DNA of 64,000 nucleotides. Origin: a virus. Numbering within the stretch: the stretch's first letter is position 1; the number at the start of each line of letters is the position of its first letter. Positions 42,960 to 51,878 of this stretch are shown one piece after another. The notes below the pieces were generated by a model. That model ran no database searches. It worked only from the letters and a program-made list of their open reading frames with translations, and was not told where the DNA came from. The position numbers and the translations under genes were made by a program. The stretch covers positions 62,001-126,000 of the IMG/VR virus record IMGVR_UViG_3300024243_000005. The stretch is one strand, 5' to 3'.

Positions 42960-42984
42960 CTTATACCAGGCATACTGGTATACT
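42960..42984. promoter_or_regulatory. divergent promoter pair
   Basis: Leftward TGGTATAAG (plus strand CTTATACCA at 42960-42968) and rightward TGGTATACT (42976-42984) form an inverted repeat, TATACCAG-5 nt-CTGGTATA. The rightward -10 lies 8 nt before the ATG at 42993, so that transcript would be almost leaderless. Confidence 0.5.
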
Positions 42985-42992
42985 TTTGACCT

Positions 42993-43193
42993 ATGCCTAC
43001 CTGGACCAAAGTCAGCAGCGATAGCACCCCCGTCCGTCTCGCCAATTTGGTAGGGCGACTCCAACGCGTCCTACTCGCACAGAAGATATCGCGTGTCGAT
43101 CAAATACTCGAAATGCACCCGCTGGATGCTGACACCCACACTGCGGTCAAGGCGCACCTCGCGGACCTCAAACAGCGGCTTCAAGGTATATAA
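42993..43193 (+). CDS. small hypothetical protein
   Basis: 66 residues. Basic and helical; starts right after a TATACT box with no ribosome site, possibly leaderless. Ends next to the start of the following gene. No family recognised. Confidence 0.55.
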   Translation: MPTWTKVSSDSTPVRLANLVGRLQRVLLAQKISRVDQILEMHPLDADTHTAVKAHLADLKQRLQGI

Positions 43194-44993
43194 ATGGCCA
43201 CCCCTCCTGACGCGCTAACCACCACTGTAACGGACGAGGAAAACAACGACCTCCTCCAAGATTGGCAGTCTGTCAACATATCAGTCTCCGGTCTTGAGCC
43301 CGCCCTCACCGGCCTCCAGAAGATAATCGCTGCCAAGAAACAGATCCTGGTTCTCACAAAGACGATGCTCCAGATTGTGTCTGCCGTCACCTCGAACGCC
43401 ATAGACACTGCGTCGAATATCATGTTGCAAGCCATTACAGGCGTCGAAAAAACTCTCGATACTTTCACAGGGTCCGATATCAAGGTACACGTCCTTGCCG
43501 TACCTCCGCACCGACGTGAAGCCCCTGCAGCACCCCGCACATTCTCCGCCCCCACCGACGTGGGTTCCTGGAGCCTGGACTCCGAGATCTCTGAAGAAAC
43601 GAAAAAAGGGCTCCGTGATTTTATGGCCAAAGCACAAGCCTGGGATGGGGGCAACCCCGGCTACGTGCAAACCGTACTAGAGACCCTGTCCGATATTTAC
43701 GACGTAAATCGCCCCACGTACGACGCCAATTCCGCAATCGCGTCCTTGGTTCTCGTAGGGGGTGCCGACTCATTAGCAGGAATCCGCGACATCATGCGGT
43801 TTCTTAACGGACTATTCGGCGCCACCCTCCGTGGCAACATGTACGTCAACGGAGAAGTGGGGCCTCAAAGCCTGACCGCAACACCTATCGCTGCTCTTGA
43901 ATCTGCCTCGTCAAAACCCTCCCCCATCGGCATCCGACTGGATTGGCGCAACCCCACCATCGTCAGCACCAGCACAGGGCGCGTGCGTATAGACGAAATA
44001 GCCGTTATCCAATCCACAGACCCGGAAGTAATGCGTTCCGAAACATGGGGCGACCTATTCGGAACCAGTGACCCAACCGCACTCAAAAAAGGAGAAAACT
44101 CCCTTACCTCCAGTCTCCCAAAATCGGCTAACGCCAAAACAGAGGTAATCGAAGTTTTTCGCTACAACCCCGTAACTTCCTCATACGTGGTGCCCCGCAC
44201 ATACGAAAAAGGAAAAACGTACTACTTCATGTTGGCCTTCCGTACCGCCACTGGGACTGTGAATAGTGCCGGAAAGGTAATATGGACACAGCACTCCTTC
44301 TCTGACACCAACCTCCTGAGTGGCTTCACACGTGTACGTATCCCCGACACACGCATTCCGTCCGGCGCCGCCCCCGCACCTAATTGGTACACCCACCCGG
44401 GGGTACTGGAATTGGTTCCAAGCCTGTACCAACTCATCATCATCATCAAAAACTTTCTCGGCACACTCAAGAATCAAACCACAGGGAGCGCCGACCTCCT
44501 CAAGGACTACCTCGCGTACCTGGAAGACGAGGTCACCCGCTATGGTGACTACGGTACGCAGATGACTGATGCACTAAACAACCTGTCCAGCATTCTGAAA
44601 CCACCTTCTGCTGGCCTGTACGCTACGTTCATCATGTTGGAAGAAGGTGGCATGGACGCATTCATCGCCGAGCTAGTCGGACGCATGAGTAATGAAAGTG
44701 ACCCCCTAGCACCACCGTTCCACAAAGGGGGTTTTGTATGCGGTGCTGTGCTCCTGGCTGGTGCCCCAAACCCGGCGTCACTGGAGTCATTTCAGACCAT
44801 GGTGGAACTGATCACCGGCGTGGAAGCGCAGGCCACAACTGCCTACGAATCCGCCGTCAACTCCATCGATACGGAACTGGCTACTCTGGAAGCCACCACC
44901 TTCACTACAGACCCGGGAGAAGCCACCTTCAACGACGCAGGCGAACCCGTCGATCCTTCGAGTGCAGAGGCCAACGTACCCCACGACCCTTGA
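43194..44993 (+). CDS. large virion protein, baseplate or tail candidate
   Basis: 599 residues. Helical N-terminal 110 residues, a beta-rich middle (about 215-400) including an FN3-like stretch (IGIRLDWRNPTIVS), and helical C-terminal domains. It contains an in-frame palindrome copy (IYDVN). Map position after the spike suggests a baseplate or tail component. Confidence 0.65.
   Translation: MATPPDALTTTVTDEENNDLLQDWQSVNISVSGLEPALTGLQKIIAAKKQILVLTKTMLQIVSAVTSNAIDTASNIMLQAITGVEKTLDTFTGSDIKVHVLAVPPHRREAPAAPRTFSAPTDVGSWSLDSEISEETKKGLRDFMAKAQAWDGGNPGYVQTVLETLSDIYDVNRPTYDANSAIASLVLVGGADSLAGIRDIMRFLNGLFGATLRGNMYVNGEVGPQSLTATPIAALESASSKPSPIGIRLDWRNPTIVSTSTGRVRIDEIAVIQSTDPEVMRSETWGDLFGTSDPTALKKGENSLTSSLPKSANAKTEVIEVFRYNPVTSSYVVPRTYEKGKTYYFMLAFRTATGTVNSAGKVIWTQHSFSDTNLLSGFTRVRIPDTRIPSGAAPAPNWYTHPGVLELVPSLYQLIIIIKNFLGTLKNQTTGSADLLKDYLAYLEDEVTRYGDYGTQMTDALNNLSSILKPPSAGLYATFIMLEEGGMDAFIAELVGRMSNESDPLAPPFHKGGFVCGAVLLAGAPNPASLESFQTMVELITGVEAQATTAYESAVNSIDTELATLEATTFTTDPGEATFNDAGEPVDPSSAEANVPHDP
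43696..43708. repeat. dispersed palindrome ATTTACGACGTAAAT
   Basis: Exact match inside the 43194 gene, in another frame (IYDVN). Confidence 0.85.
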
Positions 44994-45022
44994 TTGTATC
45001 CCCAGTGCTAATCGCCTATAAT
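44994..45022 (+). promoter_or_regulatory. rightward sigma-70-like promoter
   Basis: TTGTAT, 17 nt, TATAAT, with CC before the -10, upstream of the 45042 gene. Confidence 0.65.
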
Positions 45023-45041
45023 TGCAGCAGGAAATTACCAC

Positions 45042-45350
45042 ATGGCATACGAAAATCCATACAGCCCTCACGTCCCGCGCCCCAGTGTGGACACCGACGT
45101 GTTATCCCAACTCCCGGAATCTGCGAAGTATTACCCCGGTGGGAAGGCATTCTCTTCTGGAGCATCCGACAACGCCCTCTACGGTACCGTCGCCCTGGGT
45201 ATGAGTCCTTTACTACTCCCTTTTCTGGTCATGGCGGGCAAGAAGGGTCTGCGCCGCTTCCGCAAAACGTCCTCCGCGCCCCCGACTCGCCGAGCCTCCA
45301 CCGTCGCCGCTGCCCTCGGCCTCATCTCACGATGCCCCTCTTCCAAGTAA
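45042..45350 (+). CDS. small membrane protein
   Basis: 102 residues. One hydrophobic segment (about 50-65, LGMSPLLLPFLVMAG) followed by a very basic stretch, i.e. membrane helix with positive inside end. Weak ribosome site (CAGGAAA). Overlaps the next gene by 19 nt. Confidence 0.6.
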   Translation: MAYENPYSPHVPRPSVDTDVLSQLPESAKYYPGGKAFSSGASDNALYGTVALGMSPLLLPFLVMAGKKGLRRFRKTSSAPPTRRASTVAAALGLISRCPSSK

Positions 45351-45940
45351 CAGATGCACGCCTACGCGTCGAACACGCGAAGTGGCACAATGTGTTCAAC
45401 CGCTACCGTGGCCCTATCCCATTGGGGTTGTGCTTCACGTGCATGATCGCAGACACCAACGGAAACGCAGCCACCCCCAGAGCACCACGCCTCGAAGGCA
45501 TCATGGGTATACACCTTCGAGAAGGTCTCAGCATCGGCCTCACGCGTGAAGACTTCGTGAAAGACACCAACAACATCTACGCCTGGTGCACGTACGTCAA
45601 CGCACTCGCCGATGCGGTGCACACCGCGTACCCAAAAAGGTGGTTACGCGCAGACTACGACTTCTGGAGCGCCGTACGTCTCTACCAACTGCTGGGCGCG
45701 CTACACTTCGCCAACTTCCCAAAAAAAGCAACCATCGAAGCCATCGAACAGATGCTGGCTACGAACCCCACCATCGCAGTGTCCCACGTCGTGATCAACA
45801 GACAACTCATGGCGCACACAAAACGAGTGCGCACAGCGTGTAAACTACTCGACGGCGCGGACAAAAAAGGATCCGTTTTCTCAACCCGGCCAAATACACT
45901 CCCTGGCAACGGATTGCAGCGCTTGGAGGCCACAGCATGA
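45332..45940 (+). CDS. possible divergent lytic-transglycosylase-like protein
   Basis: 202 residues from the ATG at 45332. The order PLGLCFTCMIADTNGN (about 30-45), then EGIMGIHL (about 54-61) and a helix ending ALADAV resembles the SLT lysozyme-like fold. The expected catalytic glutamate of ESxGN would be replaced by aspartate (ADTNGN), so it may be inactive or unrelated. Overlaps the next start (ATGA). Confidence 0.5.
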   Translation: MPLFQVTDARLRVEHAKWHNVFNRYRGPIPLGLCFTCMIADTNGNAATPRAPRLEGIMGIHLREGLSIGLTREDFVKDTNNIYAWCTYVNALADAVHTAYPKRWLRADYDFWSAVRLYQLLGALHFANFPKKATIEAIEQMLATNPTIAVSHVVINRQLMAHTKRVRTACKLLDGADKKGSVFSTRPNTLPGNGLQRLEATA

Positions 45941-46731
45941 ACACGGAGAAAACAGAAACGGAGGAACTGGCACAGGTAGTACAACGCCTGCTGCCTCCAA
46001 AATTCCGCCCTGCAGCAAAAGCAAGTCGTCTGCTCGAAAATATAACAGACCCGGAGCCCACCATGACGCCAACAATCCAAGGTAAGACCGCTGCACTGGT
46101 CCTCCTCAAAATCGCAGCCCCCGCCCCGGGACCCTACCAGGACCCCAGCGCCAGCACCGACGCAGGCGACATCACCTCCACGCTCCTTGGGGGCATTCCT
46201 GTACTTGGCCCCGCAGCCGCAGGTCTCGCCAGCGGGTACATGACTCCACGAAACAACACCAGCGTCGGGGCCATGACCACCGCAGGTAGTGCCTTCGGGC
46301 AGGCCGCTGGTGGCATGGGTGGCGCGGCCATCGGTGCGGGCCTGGGAGCTGGTGGTCTGGCCCTGGCCAAACGCCTGGGCTTCGACCCCGGCATCAGCAC
46401 GGGTGACGCAGCCGCGATCGGTGGCCTCCTGGGTGGTGGCCTCGGCATGATCGGCGGTGGAAGCTACGGTGCCAGCCGAGGGCGCGACGCTACCGAGAGC
46501 GCGGCCATGAAAAGCGAGATTCGTGGCATTGTCCAAGAACAGCTCGCCCAGGCGCGTGAACAGCGTCGTGCCGCGCAGCAACAACGGGCAATCATCGACT
46601 CTCGCCGCCAGGGTGCCCAGATTGGTGCCCAGCGTGGGATGCAGCTCTACGCCCGGAAGCTCCATGAAGCAATGCGTCAGCGTCAGCAACAGCGTCAGCA
46701 ACCACAGCAGCAGCCCCAATACTTCCAGTAG
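45937..46731 (+). CDS. glycine-zipper protein with glutamine/arginine-rich tail
   Basis: 264 residues. Processing-like string GKTAAL near 49, a long glycine/alanine-rich membrane-active region (about 80-180), then an arginine/glutamine-rich coiled-coil tail ending in a glutamine repeat. Probably an internal or ejected virion protein. Confidence 0.65.
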   Translation: MNTEKTETEELAQVVQRLLPPKFRPAAKASRLLENITDPEPTMTPTIQGKTAALVLLKIAAPAPGPYQDPSASTDAGDITSTLLGGIPVLGPAAAGLASGYMTPRNNTSVGAMTTAGSAFGQAAGGMGGAAIGAGLGAGGLALAKRLGFDPGISTGDAAAIGGLLGGGLGMIGGGSYGASRGRDATESAAMKSEIRGIVQEQLAQAREQRRAAQQQRAIIDSRRQGAQIGAQRGMQLYARKLHEAMRQRQQQRQQPQQQPQYFQ

Positions 46732-46740
46732 GAGAGGCAG

Positions 46741-47109
46741 ATGGCCCGTGAACTCAAAGTAACCGCCACCGTCGAATGGCCCATGGTCGCAGGTCAGCAG
46801 GCCATGAAGATCCCCCTCGCCGTCGCGTTGACGTACGAAGAGGCCGTCGCCATCGAGAACAAGTACGCCAGTCCAGTTACGGATGAGGCCGTCACGCTCC
46901 CCATGACCACTGCCAAGTTCCTTCTCGTACAGTGCACAGGGGAAAACGCCTCCATCAAGATCAACGGCGGTGGTGCCATCCCCATCACGAAAACCGTGGG
47001 CACCACTGGGGGCTTCGCAATGGTCTGGAGCAACGACGGCGCAATCACAGCCTTGTCTGTCACGCTCGCCGCTGCACCCGCCACCGTCACCATTCTCGCG
47101 TTCGCGTAG
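46741..47109 (+). CDS. small beta-rich virion protein
   Basis: 122 residues with a GGAGAGGC ribosome site. Alternating hydrophobic pattern typical of a small beta-sandwich; no family recognised. Possibly a decoration-like virion protein. Confidence 0.6.
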   Translation: MARELKVTATVEWPMVAGQQAMKIPLAVALTYEEAVAIENKYASPVTDEAVTLPMTTAKFLLVQCTGENASIKINGGGAIPITKTVGTTGGFAMVWSNDGAITALSVTLAAAPATVTILAFA

Positions 47110-47120
47110 GGAGAACCACC

Positions 47121-47924
47121 ATGGATAAAATCGCCATCCGTCAGTTCGCACAAAACCTACTGCGCCGCACGCAGGGGGCGAAGGGGCACATACCCGGTGC
47201 AAACCAGCTCAACCTCGCCGCGAGCCCCCAGAACGCCGCAGCCGGGGGTGGTCTCCTGGGTGGGGCCGCAGGCGCAGCCAGCGGGGACGACTACTCCCTG
47301 TCCCGCATCCTCGGAGGCGCAGCAGCGGGCGCGGGTCTGGGATACGGCGGTGCCAAGGGGTTGAAACACCTGACGGGCCAGCGACACGGGTCGCGCCTAC
47401 TGGGACCGGGGGTCGGAGTTCCACGACAACCACCCCCTTCCTCTGGTGCGCCCATCATCACACCTTCACCCGCAGGAGCGGCAGGGGGGACTGCGGCAAC
47501 CCCCGCGCGCCAAGCAGGCCAAGAAGCGGCGCGGAAGCAACTCGCGCTGCCTCAACACGCAGGACAGACCCAGCAGGGTGCTGTCGAGCTGGAAGCAGGT
47601 CTCCCGTCGCTGGCCGAACGCGCTGCGCCACGCGTCGCACCCCCATCCAGCGGACGCCCCATCGAGCTGGGCCAAACCGCAGGCAAGTCTGAGGGCATGG
47701 GCGCGGCTGCGAAAAGCTGGATGAACACCCCCGAGGGGAAGAACCAAATGTTCAACGACCTCCGCCGTAAGATACAAGCTGGTAAGCCGCTCAGTTCACA
47801 AGAGCAGGGTCTCGCCCGGCAACTCGGGGTTCCCCCCCAGAACCTCCCCGGCCCTGGACTCGGACGCATCCCCACTCCACAGCAAGCCCCCACTCCACCA
47901 ATCTACGGCCCATTCGGCATGTAA
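47121..47924 (+). CDS. glycine-rich virion-type protein
   Basis: 267 residues from the ATG at 47121 (GGGAGAACC upstream). Short basic N-terminal helix, a glycine/alanine-rich segment (about 38-75), long proline/alanine/glutamine linker, small helical C-terminus. Similar in build to the other zipper proteins nearby. Confidence 0.6.
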   Translation: MDKIAIRQFAQNLLRRTQGAKGHIPGANQLNLAASPQNAAAGGGLLGGAAGAASGDDYSLSRILGGAAAGAGLGYGGAKGLKHLTGQRHGSRLLGPGVGVPRQPPPSSGAPIITPSPAGAAGGTAATPARQAGQEAARKQLALPQHAGQTQQGAVELEAGLPSLAERAAPRVAPPSSGRPIELGQTAGKSEGMGAAAKSWMNTPEGKNQMFNDLRRKIQAGKPLSSQEQGLARQLGVPPQNLPGPGLGRIPTPQQAPTPPIYGPFGM

Positions 47925-47925
47925 G

Positions 47926-48171
47926 GTGCGAAAGCTCGGGCAAATACACGCACTTGCGTCGCTAGGTTACGGCGTAAAGCACGCAAGTGCGATGATACCC
48001 GTCCAGGGATCCAGGGACCCATACAGCGACGTGCAGCGTAAGTTGACCGACGCCTTCTCTGTTAAGATGCCGAAGTTCGACATCTCCGAATCCCTCTCTC
48101 GCATGTTGGGTAACCCATTCAAGCAACCCCAGGATCAAATTGCGGGGAAGATAACGCCAGTGAGGATGTGA
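47926..48171 (+). CDS. short tagged protein
   Basis: 81 residues from a GTG right after the previous stop. N-terminus RKLGQIHALASLGYGVKHAS is a clear tag copy. The codons for SLGYGVKH overlap a palindrome copy flanked by an 11-bp inverted repeat. The rest is a small helical domain. Confidence 0.6.
   Translation: MRKLGQIHALASLGYGVKHASAMIPVQGSRDPYSDVQRKLTDAFSVKMPKFDISESLSRMLGNPFKQPQDQIAGKITPVRM
47949..47991. repeat. near-match palindrome flanked by 11-bp inverted repeat
   Basis: GTTAC-GGC-GTAAA at 47966-47978, flanked by CGCACTTGCGT and ACGCAAGTGCG. Confidence 0.7.
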
Positions 48172-48956
48172 TGATGCCCTCTCCCTACTACAAATTCGCC
48201 ACCACCGCACTCGGCATCCTGGCTGAACAGGAGAAGCTCGCCAAACACAAGCTCTCCCGCCGCATGGACTTCCATGGCCTGAAGATCTCCATCGAGACGG
48301 ACAAGGGCGAGTTCCGCCACTGGTATGACCCTCACAACAAGGAGAAGGGTAAGACCAAGATGTCCCACCCCTACGGCTACATTCGCCGTACAGAGGGTGT
48401 GGACGGCGACCACGTGGACGTCTACATAGGCCCCCACCTCGATGCCCCCTTCGTCTACATCGTGCACCAGATGAAGGCCCCCGACTTCACCGCGTACGAC
48501 GAAGACAAGTGCATGTTGGGGTTCCAAAACGCTGCTGACGCGAAGGCCGCATACCTCACCAACTTCAATGACGACCGTTTCTTTGGTACCATGGACAAAT
48601 TACCGTTCGCCACTTTCAAGACGAAGGTCATGGCCACGTTCAACAACCCAAAGAAGGTCACCGGACAGCGCCTCAAGAGCGCCGAACTCGCCTACCAGGT
48701 CAAGGTGAGCAACGCATTCACAAACCTGTTCCGGCGCGCGCCCAAACCTGCTGCTCCTGCTGCCGTACCTGGGATGCCGTCCTCGGCGTGGGCACTCGCC
48801 GCTCCCGCTGTAGGTGTCCCACTCGGCCTTGGTGCTGCATCAGCGTACACGAATCACCAAGTACCACCCCCACCATCACCTGACCAGAGTGTGGTCACCA
48901 CAGCGGGTAACTACCTGAAGGACCTATTGGGCGTCGCGCCCACGACTGAGGATTAG
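48168..48956 (+). CDS. InPase-domain (polyvalent-protein type) with tag-like N-terminus
   Basis: 262 residues. Residues about 26-165 match the InPase domain found in large polyvalent proteins of phages and conjugative elements: FHGLKISIET, HPYGYIRRTEGVDGDHVDVY, VYIVHQMK, CMLGFQNAADAKAAYL, and the FATFKTKV end. That domain is thought to act on diphosphate-type substrates, and its carriers are delivered into the recipient cell. A tag-like N-terminus (YYKFATTALGILAEQEK) and a hydrophobic alanine-rich C-terminus are added here. Supports the idea that neighbouring tagged proteins are ejected with the DNA. Confidence 0.75.
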   Translation: MMMPSPYYKFATTALGILAEQEKLAKHKLSRRMDFHGLKISIETDKGEFRHWYDPHNKEKGKTKMSHPYGYIRRTEGVDGDHVDVYIGPHLDAPFVYIVHQMKAPDFTAYDEDKCMLGFQNAADAKAAYLTNFNDDRFFGTMDKLPFATFKTKVMATFNNPKKVTGQRLKSAELAYQVKVSNAFTNLFRRAPKPAAPAAVPGMPSSAWALAAPAVGVPLGLGAASAYTNHQVPPPPSPDQSVVTTAGNYLKDLLGVAPTTED

Positions 48957-48958
48957 CA

Positions 48959-49822
48959 ATGAACCCACGTGAGCACCAAGCACTACTCATCAAACTCGGA
49001 CTGGATACAAGCCAGGGTATCCCTGCTGGGTCCATGGAAGAGCAGCTCCTCGGGTACGGGAAGCCCCTGCTCGCCATCGGTGGTGGCGCTGCTGGTGGTG
49101 CCATCCTGGGTGGCTTGGGCGACAAGCTACTGGGGACCGCACTCAACCGTCAAGACCTCCCACCAATCCTCACCATGTTGGGTATGGCGGGTGGTGGCTA
49201 CGGCGGGTACCAAGCAGCACAGCCCACCGATGGACAATCCAGCTTCTGGGATAAAATCCGCAGGAAGACCAACGACGCCTCGCAGAGCGTCTTCGGTAGC
49301 AACTGGACCGAACCCCAAGGCACGGGCGGTGTGGGCGCAGGGGCATTCAGAGACACCACCTCGAAAGACGCAGCGTTCCTCGGCGACAACGTCCCCAGCA
49401 TCACCCCTCGGCCTCAACCCCCCATGCCCAACAAGGTGGCCGCTGCACAACCATCCTTGGGTGACCCCGACTACTGGGCGGGGGGCCAAGCTGAGATCAT
49501 CAAGCAGCAACTCGCCTCTCAAGGGGGCACTCCGATGCCCGAGGCCCCTATGCCCGAGGCTTCCGCACCCGGCGGTGCAGAGGGCGGCGGATCCACTGGC
49601 GTGGAGCAAGTAGCGGCGCAGCTCCCCCCGGGGTCCTTCCAGGGACTCAACATCCGTGTGACGCCCGAAGGAAAACGCTCCACGGGCCTGAAGGTCACCC
49701 CGGATGCCTTGGCTTCTCCCGAGGTGCTGCAGCAGGTATTCCAGACAGAACCCGAAGCCCGCATCGAAATCACCTCACCCGAGACCTCCGCATCCGTGAC
49801 GAGCTTCAGTGAGCGTGGCTGA
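48959..49822 (+). CDS. tagged glycine-zipper protein
   Basis: 287 residues, start adjacent to the previous stop. N-terminal tag REHQALLIKLGLD. Glycine/alanine-rich segments (about 37-85), then low-complexity proline/glutamate sequence and a small beta/alpha C-terminal domain. Coupled to the next gene by a short overlap (TGATG). Confidence 0.65.
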   Translation: MNPREHQALLIKLGLDTSQGIPAGSMEEQLLGYGKPLLAIGGGAAGGAILGGLGDKLLGTALNRQDLPPILTMLGMAGGGYGGYQAAQPTDGQSSFWDKIRRKTNDASQSVFGSNWTEPQGTGGVGAGAFRDTTSKDAAFLGDNVPSITPRPQPPMPNKVAAAQPSLGDPDYWAGGQAEIIKQQLASQGGTPMPEAPMPEASAPGGAEGGGSTGVEQVAAQLPPGSFQGLNIRVTPEGKRSTGLKVTPDALASPEVLQQVFQTEPEARIEITSPETSASVTSFSERG

Positions 49823-50139
49823 TGTCCCAGCACGCACACCATGGGGCCGCTGCCGCCCTTACGAAGCTGGGGTTCAACGTGGGCCTGTACCCCTACTTCC
49901 CACGCACTGAGGAAGCCACTCCTCCCACTGCGAAGAAACCCGAACGCGACCCCTGGACCAAGGTTCGCATGATGGGTCCCGCCGTCGGAGCAACCACTGG
50001 GGGTGTCCTGGGTTTGGTCTCAGCCCTACGCAACCCCCGCAGCATCGGGAAGACCCTCAAGCACACCCTCGGCGGTGCAGGCACGGGCTCTCTGCTCGGC
50101 TGGGCACCCGACTTCTACTCCACCGCATACGAAGCATAA
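49822..50139 (+). CDS. short tagged protein with hydrophobic segment
   Basis: 105 residues. N-terminal tag HGAAAALTKLGFNVG. Then a basic region, a hydrophobic glycine-rich segment (about 52-70) and a second near the C-terminus. Last gene of the tagged cluster before a new promoter. Confidence 0.65.
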   Translation: MSQHAHHGAAAALTKLGFNVGLYPYFPRTEEATPPTAKKPERDPWTKVRMMGPAVGATTGGVLGLVSALRNPRSIGKTLKHTLGGAGTGSLLGWAPDFYSTAYEA

Positions 50140-50166
50140 CCCCCTACATTCACGTACATAGCTCCC

Positions 50167-50203
50167 TTGACAGCTACACCATTTGTATGTTTATCTTACC
50201 AAC
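50167..50203 (+). promoter_or_regulatory. rightward promoter, possibly leaderless
   Basis: TTGACA is followed 19 nt later by TATCTT, and 6 nt later by the ATG at 50204. No ribosome site precedes the ATG. Confidence 0.45.
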
Positions 50204-50677
50204 ATGGAAAATGACCACCGACTCATTGTACGCCTACGCAGCATGGATGCGCCGCCTGCCACACGCAGCCTGATACACCTCCGTGTTTCCCAACTCGGAT
50301 TCAAGATGGCACGCACCACACGCTTCGAACTCCACGCCAACGCCGAACGCTTCACCACCATTTTCGAATACGCAGGTGCCCCCCGCCTCCTACCCCCTGA
50401 CATGGACCGCTGCACCGCCGCGATGTTCATCCTCGCCAATGACGCCAGCACCGACATCATGGTGACCTATGTCGACGCCCAACTGCATATGACCCCCATC
50501 GGCCACATCCAGAACCTCGATGTGGTCCTCACCCCTGATACCCGCGACGTGAAAATCCGCCTCGTACGTGCTAATGGTGTAGGGCTATCCGACGCCCTCA
50601 TGGAAGAGATCGCCACTCTCGGCGGCATCGAATTCATGGTCGACGAAATCGGGGAGACCCCAGAGGAACCTGCGTAA
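50204..50677 (+). CDS. hypothetical protein
   Basis: 157 residues from the ATG at 50204. Mixed alpha/beta. No family recognised. Overlaps the next start by one base (TAATG). Confidence 0.65.
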   Translation: MENDHRLIVRLRSMDAPPATRSLIHLRVSQLGFKMARTTRFELHANAERFTTIFEYAGAPRLLPPDMDRCTAAMFILANDASTDIMVTYVDAQLHMTPIGHIQNLDVVLTPDTRDVKIRLVRANGVGLSDALMEEIATLGGIEFMVDEIGETPEEPA

Positions 50678-50994
50678 TGCCCACCATCATGCAAAACTTC
50701 GGCTGTTTGAAATGTGGCCACGTACAGGAAGAGTTGCTTCACGGCAACTACACCGCTGGTGCGCCCTACACCGCCGACGATGTAAAGTGTGAAGAATGTG
50801 GGGGTAAGATGAGCCCTGAAGTACCTGCCACCCACACCTTCAGTACCATCGTACCCACGACCAACACCAGCAAGCGTCACAAGGCAGGTTATGTTCACCA
50901 ATACGTGGACCGCCCCGCCGAGAAGACCTCAGTGGGTCCCATGGGGGGTGTCACCAAGGGAGTGCACAAGGGAACGGGTTGCCTGAATGAATAA
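50677..50994 (+). CDS. small zinc-ribbon protein
   Basis: 105 residues. CLKCGH and CEECGG pairs, about 28 residues apart, form a zinc ribbon of the FmdB-like type. The C-terminal half is basic and polar. Could bind nucleic acid or protein; not enough to assign a role. Confidence 0.65.
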   Translation: MPTIMQNFGCLKCGHVQEELLHGNYTAGAPYTADDVKCEECGGKMSPEVPATHTFSTIVPTTNTSKRHKAGYVHQYVDRPAEKTSVGPMGGVTKGVHKGTGCLNE

Positions 50995-51661
50995 GAAGAA
51001 ACCTATATCCCGCCCCCTCTTCTGGGTTGAAGGCATCATCGGCTGCGGTAAAACCACCTTCTGCCGCGAAGTAGGGAAGCGCCTCAAGCTGCGTGTCATT
51101 GAGGAGCCCGTCGCCGAAAACCCGTACCTCGCACCCTTCTACGACAACCCCGCAGATCACGCCTTCGCCATGCAGATCTTCCTCCTCGGAAAACGACACG
51201 CCATGCAGCAGCTCGCCGCGTGGGAGTCCACTGGGGTAGGCGGATACGGCGGAGCCATGCTTGACCGCTCACTGGCCGGGGACCGTGTCTTCGCCAAGCT
51301 GCACCGCGACGCGGGGAACATCACTGCCCTCGACTGGGAAACCTACGAGATGTGGTACGACATCGCGTGCCGCAACCTCCTGCCGCCCACACGCATCATC
51401 TACCTTGACGCGTCCCCTGAGACTGCGCTGGAGCGCATCCGCAAGCGCACCGAGGAAGACCCAAAGACACGGGGGTGTGAGTCCAAAATCCTGCTCCCCT
51501 ATTTGCAACAACTCGAAGCGGGCTACCACGCACTGCTCGCCGAAGCCCGCGTGGGGTTGCTGCCTTGGGCACACGCCATAACCGTGAAAGAGATGGTGTG
51601 GGACCCAATCAACGACCACCCGGACTGGGACCGCATCGCAAACAATGTGGCCCAGGACTAA
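50987..51661 (+). CDS. deoxynucleoside kinase
   Basis: 224 residues. P-loop GIIGCGKTT (about 16-24), EEPVAENPYLAPFYDNP, DRSLAGDRVFA (the DRS motif of the dCK/dGK/TK2 family) and the lid arginines YLDASPETALERIRKRTEED. It phosphorylates deoxynucleosides for phage DNA synthesis. Overlaps the previous gene by 8 nt. The only clear nucleotide-metabolism gene in the window. Confidence 0.85.
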   Translation: MNKKKPISRPLFWVEGIIGCGKTTFCREVGKRLKLRVIEEPVAENPYLAPFYDNPADHAFAMQIFLLGKRHAMQQLAAWESTGVGGYGGAMLDRSLAGDRVFAKLHRDAGNITALDWETYEMWYDIACRNLLPPTRIIYLDASPETALERIRKRTEEDPKTRGCESKILLPYLQQLEAGYHALLAEARVGLLPWAHAITVKEMVWDPINDHPDWDRIANNVAQD

Positions 51662-51662
51662 C

Positions 51663-51878
51663 ATGCGCGGCATCGAATACACGTACCCCCTTGCGCTAGG
51701 TGACTTCCTACAAGACCATGGAGACGGGACCTACTCCACTTTACGTGGTAAATACCAAGGTGCCCTGACCAACGCTCCTACTGGATACATCCGAAACTTC
51801 GTACTAAAAAAATGGGACCTCACTGACCAAGAACGCCGCGTGCTAACGCGGTACAGCGTAAAGGATAAAGAAAAATGA
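51663..51878 (+). CDS. small hypothetical protein
   Basis: 71 residues from the ATG at 51663. Contains an in-frame palindrome copy (TLRGK). Basic C-terminus. Overlaps the next start (ATGA). Confidence 0.55.
   Translation: MRGIEYTYPLALGDFLQDHGDGTYSTLRGKYQGALTNAPTGYIRNFVLKKWDLTDQERRVLTRYSVKDKEK
51740..51752. repeat. dispersed palindrome TTTAC-GTG-GTAAA
   Basis: Exact match inside the 51663 gene (TLRGK). Confidence 0.8.
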
